Shown here: positions 9,557 through 18,678 of the stretch, piece by piece
Layout of the letters: every line of letters starts with the position of its first letter
How positions within the stretch are numbered: position 1 is the first letter of the stretch
Source of the DNA: Micromonospora echinospora
Lineage (GTDB): Bacteria > Actinomycetota > Actinomycetes > Mycobacteriales > Micromonosporaceae
NCBI RefSeq assembly: GCF_900091495.1
Contig: NZ_LT607413.1
Location: 6,215,001 to 6,279,000, forward strand
Direction: 5' to 3'
DNA: 64,000 nucleotides
The notes under the pieces: generated by a model
Told to the model about the DNA's origin: nothing
What the model saw: the letters and a program-made list of their open reading frames with translations, nothing else
The model's database searches: none
Made by a program: the position numbers and the translations under genes

Positions 9557-9660
9557 TTCCTCTAGGTGTACTGCCCGGGGACGTGGCCGCTGTGGCCGCG
9601 ACGGCACAATACTCATTGACTGCCGCCTCGGCGCTGCCAACTCGGGTAGACGTAGTACTA

Positions 9661-10792
9661 GTGTGCTGAGTCGTTAATTCGTTGGTAGATTGCGGGTATG
9701 GGTGATGGCCGTGGTCCGAAGCTGGCGCCGCTGGAGTTGACCGCCGAGGAGCGGGAGGCGCTACGAGGGCTGGCTCGGCGGCCGAAGACGGCGCAGGCGT
9801 TGGCGGTGCGGGCGCGGATCGTCCTCGCCTGCGCGGAAGGCCTGTCCAACAGCGAGGTGTCTCGCCGGCTTAGTGTGTCGCTGCCGGCGGTCGGCAAGTG
9901 GCGTAAGCGGTTCGTGGCCGATCGGGTGGACGGGCTGCGCGACGAGCCGCGACCGGGCGCGCCACGGAAGATCGGCGACGCCCAGGTCGAGGCCGTGATC
10001 ACGAAGACGCTCGAAGAGCTCCCGCTCAATCAGGACAGTCATTGGTCGACGCGGTCGATGGCCACGGCGGTGGGGCTGAACCAGACCGCGGTCTCGCGGA
10101 TCTGGCGGGCGTTCGGCCTCAAACCGCACCAGGTCCAGAGTTGGAAGCTGTCGACCGACCCGCTGTTCATCGACAAGGTCCGCGACATCGTCGGGCTGTA
10201 CCTGGACCCGCCGGAGGCCGCCATGGTCCTCGCCGTGGACGAGAAATCGCAGATCCAGGCCCTGGATCGGACCGCGCCGATGCTGCCGATGATGCCCGGT
10301 GTCCCCGGCCGGGTGACCCACGACTACGTCCGCCACGGCACCACCAGCCTGTTCGCCGCCCTCGACGTGGCTACCGGCAAGGTCATCGGCCAGACCCAAC
10401 GCAAACACCGCCACCAGGAGTTCCTGCGTTTCCTGCGCACCATCGACCGGGCAACCCCGCCCGAGCTGGAGCTGCATCTGGTGCTGGACAACTACGCCAC
10501 CCACAAGACGCCCGCCATCGGGCAGTGGCTACTCAAGCACCCCCGGTTCCACCTGCACTTCACCCCGACCTACTCGTCGTGGCTGAATCTGGTCGAGCGC
10601 TGGTTCGCCGAGCTAACCAACCGCAAACTCCGCCGATCGACCCACCGCAATGTCGCCGCACTGGAAGCCGACGTCACCGCCTGGATCGAGGCGTGGAACG
10701 CCGACCCGAAACCGTTCGTGTGGACCAAGACGGCGGACGACATCCTCGAAACGATCGCCGCATACTGCCAACGAATTAACGACTCAGCACAC
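9661..10792 (+). mobile_element. Complete IS630-family insertion sequence
   Basis: Terminal inverted repeats of about 25 bp (left end begins GTGTGCTGAGTCGTTAATTC at 9661, right end is its complement finishing at 10792) enclose one transposase gene. A TA dinucleotide flanks each end (9659-9660 and 10793-10794), matching the TA target duplication of the IS630/Tc1-mariner group. The ends and gene are intact, so the copy may be active. Confidence 0.93.
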
Positions 10793-10795
10793 TAG
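9698..10795 (+). CDS. IS630 family transposase
   Basis: A 365-residue transposase. The N-terminal 130 residues hold the helix-turn-helix domains (SNSEVSRRLSVSLPAVGKW). The DDE domain follows, with the first Asp in AVDEKSQIQALDR, the second in LVLDNYATHK and the Glu in NLVERWFAEL, the full catalytic triad of the family. The reading frame runs to the very tip of the right inverted repeat, and its TAG stop is completed by the flanking target TA plus the next base, so the stop codon depends on the insertion site. No frameshift or internal stop is present. Confidence 0.95.
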   Translation: MGDGRGPKLAPLELTAEEREALRGLARRPKTAQALAVRARIVLACAEGLSNSEVSRRLSVSLPAVGKWRKRFVADRVDGLRDEPRPGAPRKIGDAQVEAVITKTLEELPLNQDSHWSTRSMATAVGLNQTAVSRIWRAFGLKPHQVQSWKLSTDPLFIDKVRDIVGLYLDPPEAAMVLAVDEKSQIQALDRTAPMLPMMPGVPGRVTHDYVRHGTTSLFAALDVATGKVIGQTQRKHRHQEFLRFLRTIDRATPPELELHLVLDNYATHKTPAIGQWLLKHPRFHLHFTPTYSSWLNLVERWFAELTNRKLRRSTHRNVAALEADVTAWIEAWNADPKPFVWTKTADDILETIAAYCQRINDSAH

Positions 10796-12354
10796 TAGTG
10801 CTTTGTTAGGTCGTGTCGGTGTGTCGCTTGTATGAGCGGTTTGGTCATGTTTGGCTGCGGTGCGTGGATGATCGGGATCTCGTTCGGGTGCGGGCGCGGT
10901 TGGAGGACTTCGCGGCCGGGATCTTCGCGGGTTTGCGACGGTCGGATCAGCGGGCGACCGGTCTGCGGTATCTGCGTGGGCTGATGCTCGACGGCCGGCG
11001 GAAGTCGATGCAGCCGATGGCGGAACGGCTCGGGGTCGATCACCAGCAGTTGCAGCAGTTCCTGACCTCGTCCACCTGGGATGTCGCCGGGGTGCGGCGG
11101 CGGCTGGCGGCGGCCGCGGTCGACGTGGTGGCGCCTCAGGTGTGGGTGGTGGACGACACCGGGTTCCCCAAGGACGGCAAGGCCTCGGCGTGTGTGGCCC
11201 GGCAGTACTCCGGCACCCTCGGGAAGGTCGCCAACTGCCAGATCGCTGTCAGCGTCCACGCGGCGACCGACGCCGCCTCGGCGGTGCTGAACTGGCGGTT
11301 GTTCGTGCCGGAGTCCTGGGACGACACCTGCGTGGCCGGCCCGGGCGGCAAGCCGGCGAACGTGCACGCCCGCAGGCTGCGCCAGCAGCCGGTCACCCGC
11401 GACCAGGCCGGAGCGAAGAAACCACACACCCGTGTGCAGGTGCCGCCCGCCGAGCAGATCGAGCAGATCCTCCGGCGGCGGGCGGCGTCAAAGATCCCCG
11501 ACACCGAGCGGTACCGGCCGAAGTGGCTGATGGCCCTGGAAATGCTCGACGAGCTGGCCGAGTGGGGACTGCGTCCTCCGCTGCTGACCGCCGACGCCGG
11601 CTACGGCCAGGCCGCCGAGTTCCGCCAGGGCCTGACCGAACGCGGCATCGGCTACATCGTGGCGACCACGTCGTCCACGACCGCTCAACCTGGCGACGCG
11701 CAACCCGTCGAGGTCCCCTACGCCGGAGTCGGCAAGCACCCCACACCGAAGTACTCCCAGCCCGCCCGCAGCCTGAAGGACCTCGCCCTCGCCCACGGCG
11801 CCGACGCGACACGTTCGGTGCGCTGGCGTGCCCGGCTACCCACACCCGACCGCGCCCCGGACCGGCCCGTCGGTGAGCTGTCCGGGCACTTCTTCGCGCT
11901 GCGGGTGCGTCCCGCCGGCCGGGCCGTACGACGCGGACCGCACCGCGGCGACGACGGTGTCCTGCCCGAATGCTGGCTGCTCGTGCAATGGCCTCCCGGC
12001 CAGGACGAGCCCAGCGACTACTGGCTGTCCGACCTGCCCGCCGACACATCCTTGACTGAACTGGTCCGCCTGGCCAAGAGCCGCTGGCGCGTCGAGCACG
12101 ACTACCGCGAACTCAAGACCGCCCTCGGACTCGACCACTTCGAAGGCCGCTCCTGGATCGGCTGGCACCGCCACGTCACCCTCGCCGCAGCCGCCCAACT
12201 GTTCCTCACCCAACTACGGACGACACGCCCAAAAGCAGCAGGGCAAACCTGAGCCTCTACGCCGTCCTACGGCAACTGCAATACCTACTCGCGACCTGGC
12301 TCGGGTTCTGCCCCCTCTGCCACCAACTCGTCCCAACCTAACAAAGCACTACTA
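10793..12354 (+). mobile_element. IS701-family insertion sequence abutting the IS630 copy
   Basis: Inverted repeats of at least 18 bp, TAGTAGTGCTTTGTTAGG at 10793-10810 and its complement at 12337-12354, bound a single transposase gene. The left end directly touches the right end of the IS630 copy, and the shared TA may belong to either element, so one appears to have landed next to or at the edge of the other. Exact target duplication cannot be fixed from one copy. Confidence 0.8.
10813..12252 (+). CDS. IS701 family transposase
   Basis: A 479-residue DDE transposase. Conserved features: VDDTGFPKDGKASACVARQY and GTLGKVANCQIAVSVH (first Asp region), LLTADAGYGQ (second Asp), and SRWRVEHDYRELKTALGLDH (the Y-x2-L-x3-Gly-Leu region with the catalytic Glu). 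It starts at GTG 10813, immediately inside the left repeat. The frame ends at 12252, but the next frame from about 12225 continues as LSLYAVLRQLQYLLATWLGF and then CPLCHQ, stopping at 12341; this resembles the Cys-x2-Cys-His tail of relatives, so a one-base frame break near the C-terminus is likely. Whether the enzyme stays active is unknown. Confidence 0.88.
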   Translation: MSVCRLYERFGHVWLRCVDDRDLVRVRARLEDFAAGIFAGLRRSDQRATGLRYLRGLMLDGRRKSMQPMAERLGVDHQQLQQFLTSSTWDVAGVRRRLAAAAVDVVAPQVWVVDDTGFPKDGKASACVARQYSGTLGKVANCQIAVSVHAATDAASAVLNWRLFVPESWDDTCVAGPGGKPANVHARRLRQQPVTRDQAGAKKPHTRVQVPPAEQIEQILRRRAASKIPDTERYRPKWLMALEMLDELAEWGLRPPLLTADAGYGQAAEFRQGLTERGIGYIVATTSSTTAQPGDAQPVEVPYAGVGKHPTPKYSQPARSLKDLALAHGADATRSVRWRARLPTPDRAPDRPVGELSGHFFALRVRPAGRAVRRGPHRGDDGVLPECWLLVQWPPGQDEPSDYWLSDLPADTSLTELVRLAKSRWRVEHDYRELKTALGLDHFEGRSWIGWHRHVTLAAAAQLFLTQLRTTRPKAAGQT

Positions 12355-12361
12355 ATGCGTG

Positions 12362-13624
12362 CTACACCATGGGGGTAGTGCGGTCGGCTGACGAGGCCGC
12401 CTGGGGCCGGACGAGTTCGCGTTGCAGGATCAGCACCGCGCCGCCGATGGCGGCCGCGTCGGACCCGTTGGCCGATGGCACGACGCGTACCGGATGGGCG
12501 CGGCGGGAGAACCAGCGCCGGTCGACCTCGGACTGGATGATGCTCTGGTAGATGCTGGCAGCCGAGCCGAACCCCGGCCCGGCCAGCACGATGAAGTCGA
12601 GGTCGAACAGGTTGGTCAGCGTGACGGCCGCTCCGCCGAGGTAACGGGCAGACCGTTCGACCAGGCTTCGTGCGATCGGGTCGCCGGAACTGGCCGCGGT
12701 CGTGATCTTCGAGAAGTCGACAAGAAAGTCGCCGCCCTGTGGGTCACGTCCCTTCGGGTCGAGGCCCAGTCGCCGGGCCAGGTTCGAGGTCGTCCAGGCC
12801 TGGCGCACCACGGCCTCGGGACCGGCCGAACGTTCCAGACATCCGGTGTTGCCGCAGGTGCACGGCGCGCCGTCGACGTCGATGGAGATGTGCCCGATTT
12901 CCACAGCGTTGGCGGAGCTGCCCCGGTAGACCTCACCGGCGACCACCACACCGCCACCGATGCCGGTGCCGGTGCCCAAGTAGATGCAGCCGTACGTGCT
13001 CGTCAGGTCGACCGTGCCCAACCAGTACTCGCCGATCGCGGCGGCGTTAGCGTCGTTGTCCAGCAGCACGGGCAGCCGCACGAGTTCGGCCATCCGTTCC
13101 GCGACAGGGTAGTCCAACCACTGCGGGTTCGGCTGCGGAGTCAACAACACCCCGGAACGCCAGTCCTGTGGGCCGTAGGTCACCAGGCCCAACCCCACCA
13201 CGGCCGCCTTGTTCACCCCGGTCCCGGCGAGGAGGGCGTGAATCTCGTCGGCGAGCCGGGGCAACATGCGCTCCGGTGGCATGTGCGCGGCCCCGGGCAG
13301 CACCGCACGACAGACCGGTTGACCGGCCAGGTCGGCCACGACGATGACGCACGTGTTGCGTTCGAGGTGGACTCCAACGCCGTAGCGGGACGTCGGGTTG
13401 ATCTGGAGGAGGGTACGCGGCTTGCCGCCGGTCGACGGCCCCCGTCCGGTTTCCCGGACGAGCCCCTCGACCAGCAGATCCCGGACGATGCGAGTGATCG
13501 CTGGCGACGTCAACCCCAGCCCAGCCGCCAGTTCCACCCGGCTGATGGTGCGGGCGGCCCGGATCATGTCCAGAGCCAGCCCGCGCGTGGTGGCAGCACC
13601 GCCGCCGGAGCGACCGACCGGCAT
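12362..13624 (-). CDS. ROK family transcriptional regulator
   Basis: About 420 residues: an N-terminal winged helix (MIRAARTISRVELAAGLGLT) followed by an actin-like ROK domain. Visible ROK signatures are VLLDNDANAAAIGE, GTGTGIGGGVV, VEIGHISID and the zinc-binding CTCGNTGCLE. Such proteins (NagC/XylR group) bind a sugar or sugar phosphate and repress carbohydrate genes. ATG 13624 has GAGGG nine bases upstream; a longer start at 13681 adds a non-conserved tail. It is divergent from the cellulase gene, and two palindromes lie in the 290-base gap, so it may control the cellulase, itself, or both. Its 3' end nearly touches the IS701 element. Confidence 0.9.
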   Translation of the reverse strand: MPVGRSGGGAATTRGLALDMIRAARTISRVELAAGLGLTSPAITRIVRDLLVEGLVRETGRGPSTGGKPRTLLQINPTSRYGVGVHLERNTCVIVVADLAGQPVCRAVLPGAAHMPPERMLPRLADEIHALLAGTGVNKAAVVGLGLVTYGPQDWRSGVLLTPQPNPQWLDYPVAERMAELVRLPVLLDNDANAAAIGEYWLGTVDLTSTYGCIYLGTGTGIGGGVVVAGEVYRGSSANAVEIGHISIDVDGAPCTCGNTGCLERSAGPEAVVRQAWTTSNLARRLGLDPKGRDPQGGDFLVDFSKITTAASSGDPIARSLVERSARYLGGAAVTLTNLFDLDFIVLAGPGFGSAASIYQSIIQSEVDRRWFSRRAHPVRVVPSANGSDAAAIGGAVLILQRELVRPQAASSADRTTPMV

Positions 13625-13736
13625 GCCGTACTCCCTCGCTAGGGGCCCTCGGCGACAGGCCGTCAGGCAACACGCCGCCAACGTACCGCACGAGCAGCTA
13701 CCGGCCGGTTACCCGGCTCCGTCCCGATTCCGTTGA

Positions 13737-13759
13737 CTTAGCTGTGTTGATTAACTAAG
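13737..13759. promoter_or_regulatory. Imperfect palindrome, candidate ROK operator
   Basis: Arms CTTAGCT (13737-13743) and AACTAAG (13753-13759) are complementary at six of seven positions around an AT-rich centre. AT-rich palindromes of this type are typical ROK (NagC/XylR) targets. It sits between the divergent ROK and cellulase genes. Confidence 0.45.
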
Positions 13760-13764
13760 GTTCA

Positions 13765-13778
13765 TGGGAGCGCTTCCA
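13765..13778. promoter_or_regulatory. CebR/CelR-like operator upstream of cellulase
   Basis: TGGGAGCGCTTCCA differs at one position from TGGGAGCGCTCCCA, the palindrome bound by the LacI-family cello-oligosaccharide repressors CebR/CelR in actinomycetes. It lies 138 bases before the cellulase start. The repressor gene is not in this window. Confidence 0.75.
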
Positions 13779-13915
13779 TCGATGAATGTCGAGTTCCTTG
13801 GGGTGGTGGCCGCTCGGTGACGCCGGCTGCCGGGACCGGTGCGGGCCGGGCCGGCTAGCGGTCCCGACCGCTGCAGAACACGCCCCGGGCAGCAGAATCG
13901 AAGGAGAGGAACCAG

Positions 13916-15433
13916 ATGAGACATCGTCATGCCGTGCTGGCCGCCAGTGCCGCCGGAGTCCTGGCGCTCGGCAGCATGGCAGCGGTCACGTTGCCGGCGT
14001 CGGCGGCGACCACCGGATGCGCGGTCACCTACACCGTGGCGAGCCAGTGGCCCGACGGCTTCACCGCCAACATCACGATCACCAACCTCGGCTCCGCCGT
14101 TACCGGCTGGACGCTGGGGTTCACCTTCCCGAACGCGGCCCAGAGAGTCGGTCAGGGCTGGAGCGCCAAGTGGACCCAGTCCGGCAGCGAGGTCACCGCC
14201 ACCAGCATGGCGTGGAACGGCTCACTGGACACGGGCTCGTCCACCTCCATCGGGTTCTCCGGAACGTGGCGCGGGACCAACCCGGTACCCGAATCGTTCG
14301 CGCTCAACGGCACCACCTGCACCGGCACGGTGACCACGCCGACGGCCAGCCCCACCACCGCGGACCCGTCGCCCACCGCGAGCAACCCCCCCGACCCCGG
14401 CGGACCCGCACCCAAGCTGCGGGTGTCGGGGAATAAGATCGTCACAGCGAGCGGACGGCCCTACCGCCTGCTCGGTGTCAGCCGGTCGAGCGGCGAGTAC
14501 GCCTGCGTGCAGGGCAAGGGCCAGTGGGACGGCGGCCCGGTAGACCAGGCGTCGGTCGATGCCATGAAGACCTGGAACATCCACGCTGTCCGGATTCCGC
14601 TGAACGAGGAGTGCTGGCTCGGCGTCAATGGCACCCCGAGTGGTGCCATCTACCAACAGGGCGTGAAGGACTACGTCGACCTGCTAGTCGCCAACGGCAT
14701 CAACCCCATCCTCGATCTGCACTGGACCTGGGGCGCCTACAGCACCGGGCCGGACTGGCACTGCAAGGACACCACCGCCACGTGCCAGAAGCCGATGCCC
14801 GACGCCCGGTACGCCCCACAGTTCTGGACCGGCGTGGCGAACACCTTCAAGGGCAACGACGCCGTCGTGTTCGACCTGTTCAACGAGCCCTACCCGGAGA
14901 TCGGCGCGGATTGGAACAAGACCCTGGGATGGCAGTGTCTGCGCGACGGTGGCACCTGCGCCGGCATCCCCTACGAGGTAGCCGGCATGCAGGACCTGGT
15001 CGACGCGGTCCGCGCGACCGGCGCGACCAACATGCTCATGGTCGGCGGCCTGGAGTGGACCAACGACATGGGCCAGTGGCTGACGTACAAGCCGAGCGAC
15101 CCGCTCGACAACATCGCCGCGTCCTGGCATGCGTACAGCTTCAACGCCTGCGCCAGCACGACCTGCTGGGACGCCACAATCGCCCCGCTGGCCGAGGAGG
15201 TGCCCGTGGTGCTCGGCGAGTTCGGACAGGACAACTGTGGTTACGACTACATGGACACGCTGATGGAGTGGGCCACCGCGCACGGCCTGTCTCACCTGGC
15301 GTGGACGTGGAACCCATGGGGGTGCAGCACCGGCGCCGTCCTTATCAAGGACTGGCAGGGCACCCCTGAACCTGGCGTCGGCGAGGGCTACCGGGCCCAC
15401 CTGCTCAGTCAGGACCCGTACGCGACGCGGTAG
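13916..15433 (+). CDS. Secreted endoglucanase, CBM2-GH5
   Basis: A 505-residue modular cellulase. A signal peptide ends near PASA|AT (residue 30); a family 2 carbohydrate-binding module spans about 34-133 (ITNLGSAVTGWTLGFTFP, FSGTW); a Thr/Pro/Ser linker follows; the GH5 catalytic domain covers about 165-500. The acid/base Glu lies in FDLFNEPYPE (about residue 323) and the nucleophile Glu in VVLGEFGQD (about residue 436). AAGGAGAGGAA stands right before ATG 13916. It hydrolyses beta-1,4-glucan outside the cell. The CebR-like operator upstream suggests induction by cello-oligosaccharides. Confidence 0.95.
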   Translation: MRHRHAVLAASAAGVLALGSMAAVTLPASAATTGCAVTYTVASQWPDGFTANITITNLGSAVTGWTLGFTFPNAAQRVGQGWSAKWTQSGSEVTATSMAWNGSLDTGSSTSIGFSGTWRGTNPVPESFALNGTTCTGTVTTPTASPTTADPSPTASNPPDPGGPAPKLRVSGNKIVTASGRPYRLLGVSRSSGEYACVQGKGQWDGGPVDQASVDAMKTWNIHAVRIPLNEECWLGVNGTPSGAIYQQGVKDYVDLLVANGINPILDLHWTWGAYSTGPDWHCKDTTATCQKPMPDARYAPQFWTGVANTFKGNDAVVFDLFNEPYPEIGADWNKTLGWQCLRDGGTCAGIPYEVAGMQDLVDAVRATGATNMLMVGGLEWTNDMGQWLTYKPSDPLDNIAASWHAYSFNACASTTCWDATIAPLAEEVPVVLGEFGQDNCGYDYMDTLMEWATAHGLSHLAWTWNPWGCSTGAVLIKDWQGTPEPGVGEGYRAHLLSQDPYATR

Positions 15434-15462
15434 GCGGGTCACCTCGCACCGCCCGGTACGAC

Positions 15463-15500
15463 GCCGCCCCGGCCGGGTGCCACCATCCGGCCGGGGCGGC
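15463..15500 (+). terminator. Hairpin terminator after the cellulase gene
   Basis: A perfect 14-bp stem, GCCGCCCCGGCCGG at 15463-15476 with its complement at 15487-15500, lies 30 bases past the cellulase stop. Confidence 0.8.
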
Positions 15501-16251
15501 CGGCCCGCTCAGCCCAGCAGGTCGACTGCGGGAGGGGGAGAACCACCGCCACCCGCGTCCACGCCAAGATGCTGCGCAAGCCGGGGCAGCGGGTTCGGGA
15601 GTTGGCAGACGGGCCTGCGGCTCATGCAGAAGGCCGTGCGGGACGCGATGCGGACGCTCCGCAAGCACGATTGGGTGAACCGCAGCCCTCGGTGGAATCC
15701 ACCCCGTGACCGAGTGGTCGCATGGCTGCGTGGAGGCCCTTCGCTGCCCCCGCTGCAACGGGTCGGTCAGCCGGCTGGCGAGCACATCCGCAAGGGCGGA
15801 GCCCCGGCAGGCCCCAGAACCACGACACCCGGCGTCGCGTACGCCGAGTCCCGATCGGAGATTCTGTGACCCACCTGCGTCTCGTGACCGTCCCCGCCCC
15901 GACCACCGGACCGAGGCCGATCGACCCGATCCTGATCGACGGGCACATGCTGAGTGCGGCTACGAGGGCGTCATTGATCGGCTGGTCGCGGCTGGAGCCG
16001 TACCTCCCGGCCCTGTTGACCTGGCCACCAGGCACGGCCAGCAGACCTGGATAATGGCGGCCCCTGTTGACCTACACCGAACTGCCGGACCAGCCCGGCT
16101 TCGCCGAACTGGTCGAGATCGAGCAGATTTCTGAGTACGACGACGGCCACGACTGTCCAGGCACGGCCACAAACGGGTTCTGGCACGGTACAAGCCGGCG
16201 CGCGGCGGGTTGGCGACAGCGGCCGGAGCGTGCCGACGGCAGAGTGGGCCC
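15501..16251. other. Region of fragmentary open frames
   Basis: About 750 bases without an intact gene. Protein-like scraps appear in different forward frames: ECGYEGVIDRLVAAGAV with VDLATRHGQQTWIMA near 15950-16055, and TYTELPDQPGFAELVEIEQI after a TTG at 16067. The changes of frame suggest one or two decayed genes; I do not recognise a family. Confidence 0.4.
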
Positions 16252-17058
16252 ATGGACGACGAGTCGTGGACGCGGGACGGGATACGGGTACGCGGTGGTG
16301 GGCCGGCCATCGGCGACGGGGCCGGGCAGCCGGTCCTTCTGCTGCTGCACGGACTGGCCGCCAACGGCGCGGTGTGGGACGGGTGGCGGCCGGTGCTCCG
16401 GCGGCACTGGCCGGGCCGGTGGCTCGCGCCCGACCTGCCCGGTCACGGCGGCTCGGACCCGCTCGACGACTACACGTTCCACAGGTTGGCCGCCGGGGTC
16501 GCCCGCATCCTCGATCCGGGGCAACGGCTGGTCGTCCTCGGCCACTCGCTGGGCGGCGTACTCGGGTTGACCCTGGCCGGTGACAAGTTCGCCCTGCCGA
16601 TCGAAGCCGTCGTCGGCCTGGGCGTCAAGGTCGCGTGGAGCGAGGAGGAACTGACCCGGTTCGCGGCACTGGCCCAACGTCCGGTCACCTGGTTCGACTC
16701 CCGGCCCGAGGCCGCCGCCCGCTACCTGCGAATTGCGGGCCTGGACGGACTCCTCGACCCGGCCTCCCCCACCGTCGACGCCGGTCTACGCTCCGACGAC
16801 GGCCGATGGCGGCTGGCGCTGGATTCCTCGGCGTTCGCCGTGGGCGCGCCGGACATGGTGGAGCTACTGGCGGGATCACGGGCCGAGGTGACGCTAGCCC
16901 GGGGAGAACGCGACCAGATGGTCAGCCGCGAGCAGTTGACCCGGCTGGTCCCGGCACCGGTCACCCTGCCCGGGCTCGGCCACAACGCCCACGTCGAGGA
17001 CCCGGCCGCCGTGTTCGGGCTGCTCAGTCCGTGTCTGGACGGAGTCGAACGGCCCTGA
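16252..17058 (+). CDS. Alpha/beta hydrolase
   Basis: A 268-residue single-domain alpha/beta hydrolase. The oxyanion region reads LLLLHGLAANGAVWDGW; the nucleophile Ser is in VVLGHSLGGVLG; the acid Asp is in ARGERDQMV; the catalytic His is in LPGLGHNAHVED. No signal peptide, so it should be cytoplasmic. The ATG at 16252 is preferred over the longer frame from 16210 because conservation begins after it. Substrate is unknown; the family covers esterases, lipases and haloperoxidase-like enzymes. Confidence 0.88.
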   Translation: MDDESWTRDGIRVRGGGPAIGDGAGQPVLLLLHGLAANGAVWDGWRPVLRRHWPGRWLAPDLPGHGGSDPLDDYTFHRLAAGVARILDPGQRLVVLGHSLGGVLGLTLAGDKFALPIEAVVGLGVKVAWSEEELTRFAALAQRPVTWFDSRPEAAARYLRIAGLDGLLDPASPTVDAGLRSDDGRWRLALDSSAFAVGAPDMVELLAGSRAEVTLARGERDQMVSREQLTRLVPAPVTLPGLGHNAHVEDPAAVFGLLSPCLDGVERP

Positions 17059-17560
17059 CGTATCCGGCGAAGAGTGAACCCGGCCCGGACTCGCCGAACG
17101 TGGGGGCCGGGCGGCAGGGGAAACAGACGGACGGCCCCATCGACGGCGGGTGGGAACCACGCTGGCGATCAGCAGCGCGGCCTGGGCCACGACGCCGTGC
17201 CGTGACCCCGGGCCACACAGACCGTCAGAGCAGGACTGGGCGGAACTCCCGGTGGCCCGACCCATCCGACAGTTTTCGTTCAACGTCACCGTGATCGTGG
17301 TGACCTGCTCGGGGCCGGTGCCAGGAACTCCGCCAGGTCGAACGGCTCCCCCTGAGCCGGGCCTCCCGGCGGGTGGGGTCGGCCCATGCGTCACGCGCCG
17401 TCCCGTCCGCCCGGTGGAGTCCGTCCCGGATCGGCAGGTTCTCCGCCAGCCGCAGCCGGCTGATCACGCTGGTCATCCTCTCGTCTTCGGGACGATCGGC
17501 CGGCGGTCGTACAGACCCCGGGGGCACGCGTCCACCCTGTGAGCACCGGAACGAGGTCAG
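17059..17560. other. Intergenic, possible decayed reverse-strand gene
   Basis: No intact gene. On the reverse strand, a frame beginning near 17476 (MTSVISRLRLAENLPIRDGL) runs into a second frame reading EPFDLAEFLA and a third reading EQVTTITVTLNENC; together these look like one small protein broken by frameshifts. No family recognised. Confidence 0.3.
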
Positions 17561-18544
17561 TCACGCACGACCGGGACAGAGTCGCTGAGCTTGTGGAAGG
17601 AGGATGAGTTTGCCGCCGGGTCGCCCGGATCGGCTGAGTTCGGCGGCCTCCTGAATGTCCTCGAGAGCGAAGGTACGTGCGATCGAGACGGACAGGACGC
17701 CGTCCCCGGCCAGTCGGGCGATCTCGTCGAGCAGGTCGTAACGCATGTCGATCTGAGTGGTCCGGGTGCCGAGTTCGGCCGCGGCGGCGAGGTCCGAGAT
17801 GGTCAGGACCAGGTCGGGGTCGCCGGTCAGCCTGATCAGGGCCGGCAGGGAGCCACCAGCCGGGCTGACGTCGCCGGGGCGGTCGGCCCGGCCTCCGGAC
17901 GGGGTGGCGTCCAGGGCGCGGTCGATGCGGTCGGCCGCCAGGGCGGTCACACGCTCGGTCATGCCGTCGCCGTAGCCGGTCACGGTGGCCCCAGCCGCTC
18001 GCAGAGCGGCGGCCTTGGCCGGTCCGGCGGTGGCGATCACCTGGATGCCGCGGTGCAGTGCGAGGCGTACTGCCGCTTCGCCGACGGTGGAGCCCGCGCC
18101 GTGGACGAGTAGCATCTCGCCCGGCCGGATACCGAGGTCGTCGAGGGCGCGCCACGCCGTCTCGGCGGCCATCGGCAACGCGGCGGCCTCTTCGTCGGTG
18201 ACTCCCTGGGGAATGCGTGCCCAGGTGGCCATCAGCGCGTGTTCGGCGGCGCCGGCTGTCGGGCCGTCGTGGGGCACAGGCCCGAACATCCGGTCGCCGA
18301 TCTCGACGCCCGCCACGCCCTCGCCGAGCGCGTCGACGATGCCGGAGACCTCAAGCCCGAGGCCGCGCGGCGGTGGCGGCAGGCGGTCGGCGAAGAGTCC
18401 ACCGACATTCGCCCAGTCGGCAGGATTCAGGCCGCACGCCCGTACCGCGATCCGGATCTGGCCGGGGGCTGGATCGGGCCTCGGGACGTCGCGCAGCACG
18501 ATGACCTCGGGGGTTCCAAATCGGTCGAACTGCAGAGCCCTCAT
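17561..18544 (-). CDS. Zinc-independent alcohol dehydrogenase/quinone oxidoreductase (MDR superfamily)
   Basis: About 327 residues with the GroES-like N-terminal domain (FGTPEVIVLRDVPRPDPAPG, then ACGLNPADW) and a Rossmann domain (LLVHGAGSTVGEAAVRLAL). No catalytic Cys or structural Cys cluster, which puts it with NADPH:quinone oxidoreductase (QOR)-like members that reduce quinones or enones with NADPH. The start at 18544 is chosen because conservation begins at MRALQFDRFG; the longer frame from 18607 is possible. It is divergent from the AraC regulator, which probably controls it. Confidence 0.87.
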   Translation of the reverse strand: MRALQFDRFGTPEVIVLRDVPRPDPAPGQIRIAVRACGLNPADWANVGGLFADRLPPPPRGLGLEVSGIVDALGEGVAGVEIGDRMFGPVPHDGPTAGAAEHALMATWARIPQGVTDEEAAALPMAAETAWRALDDLGIRPGEMLLVHGAGSTVGEAAVRLALHRGIQVIATAGPAKAAALRAAGATVTGYGDGMTERVTALAADRIDRALDATPSGGRADRPGDVSPAGGSLPALIRLTGDPDLVLTISDLAAAAELGTRTTQIDMRYDLLDEIARLAGDGVLSVSIARTFALEDIQEAAELSRSGRPGGKLILLPQAQRLCPGRA

Positions 18545-18678
18545 GCGGTGACGCCGATCTCGCCGATCGTCGGTGGCCACCAGGGGCCGCTTCGTCTTGT
18601 CGATCATGTCGAAACCGTATGGGGCTGACTCTGACTCAATCGATGCTCTCGTGGGTCAACTACTTAACCTTGTGCGTC

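Noticed and set aside
9661..12354. Composite transposon made from the two IS elements
   Set aside because: The elements belong to different families, lie end to end and enclose no cargo.
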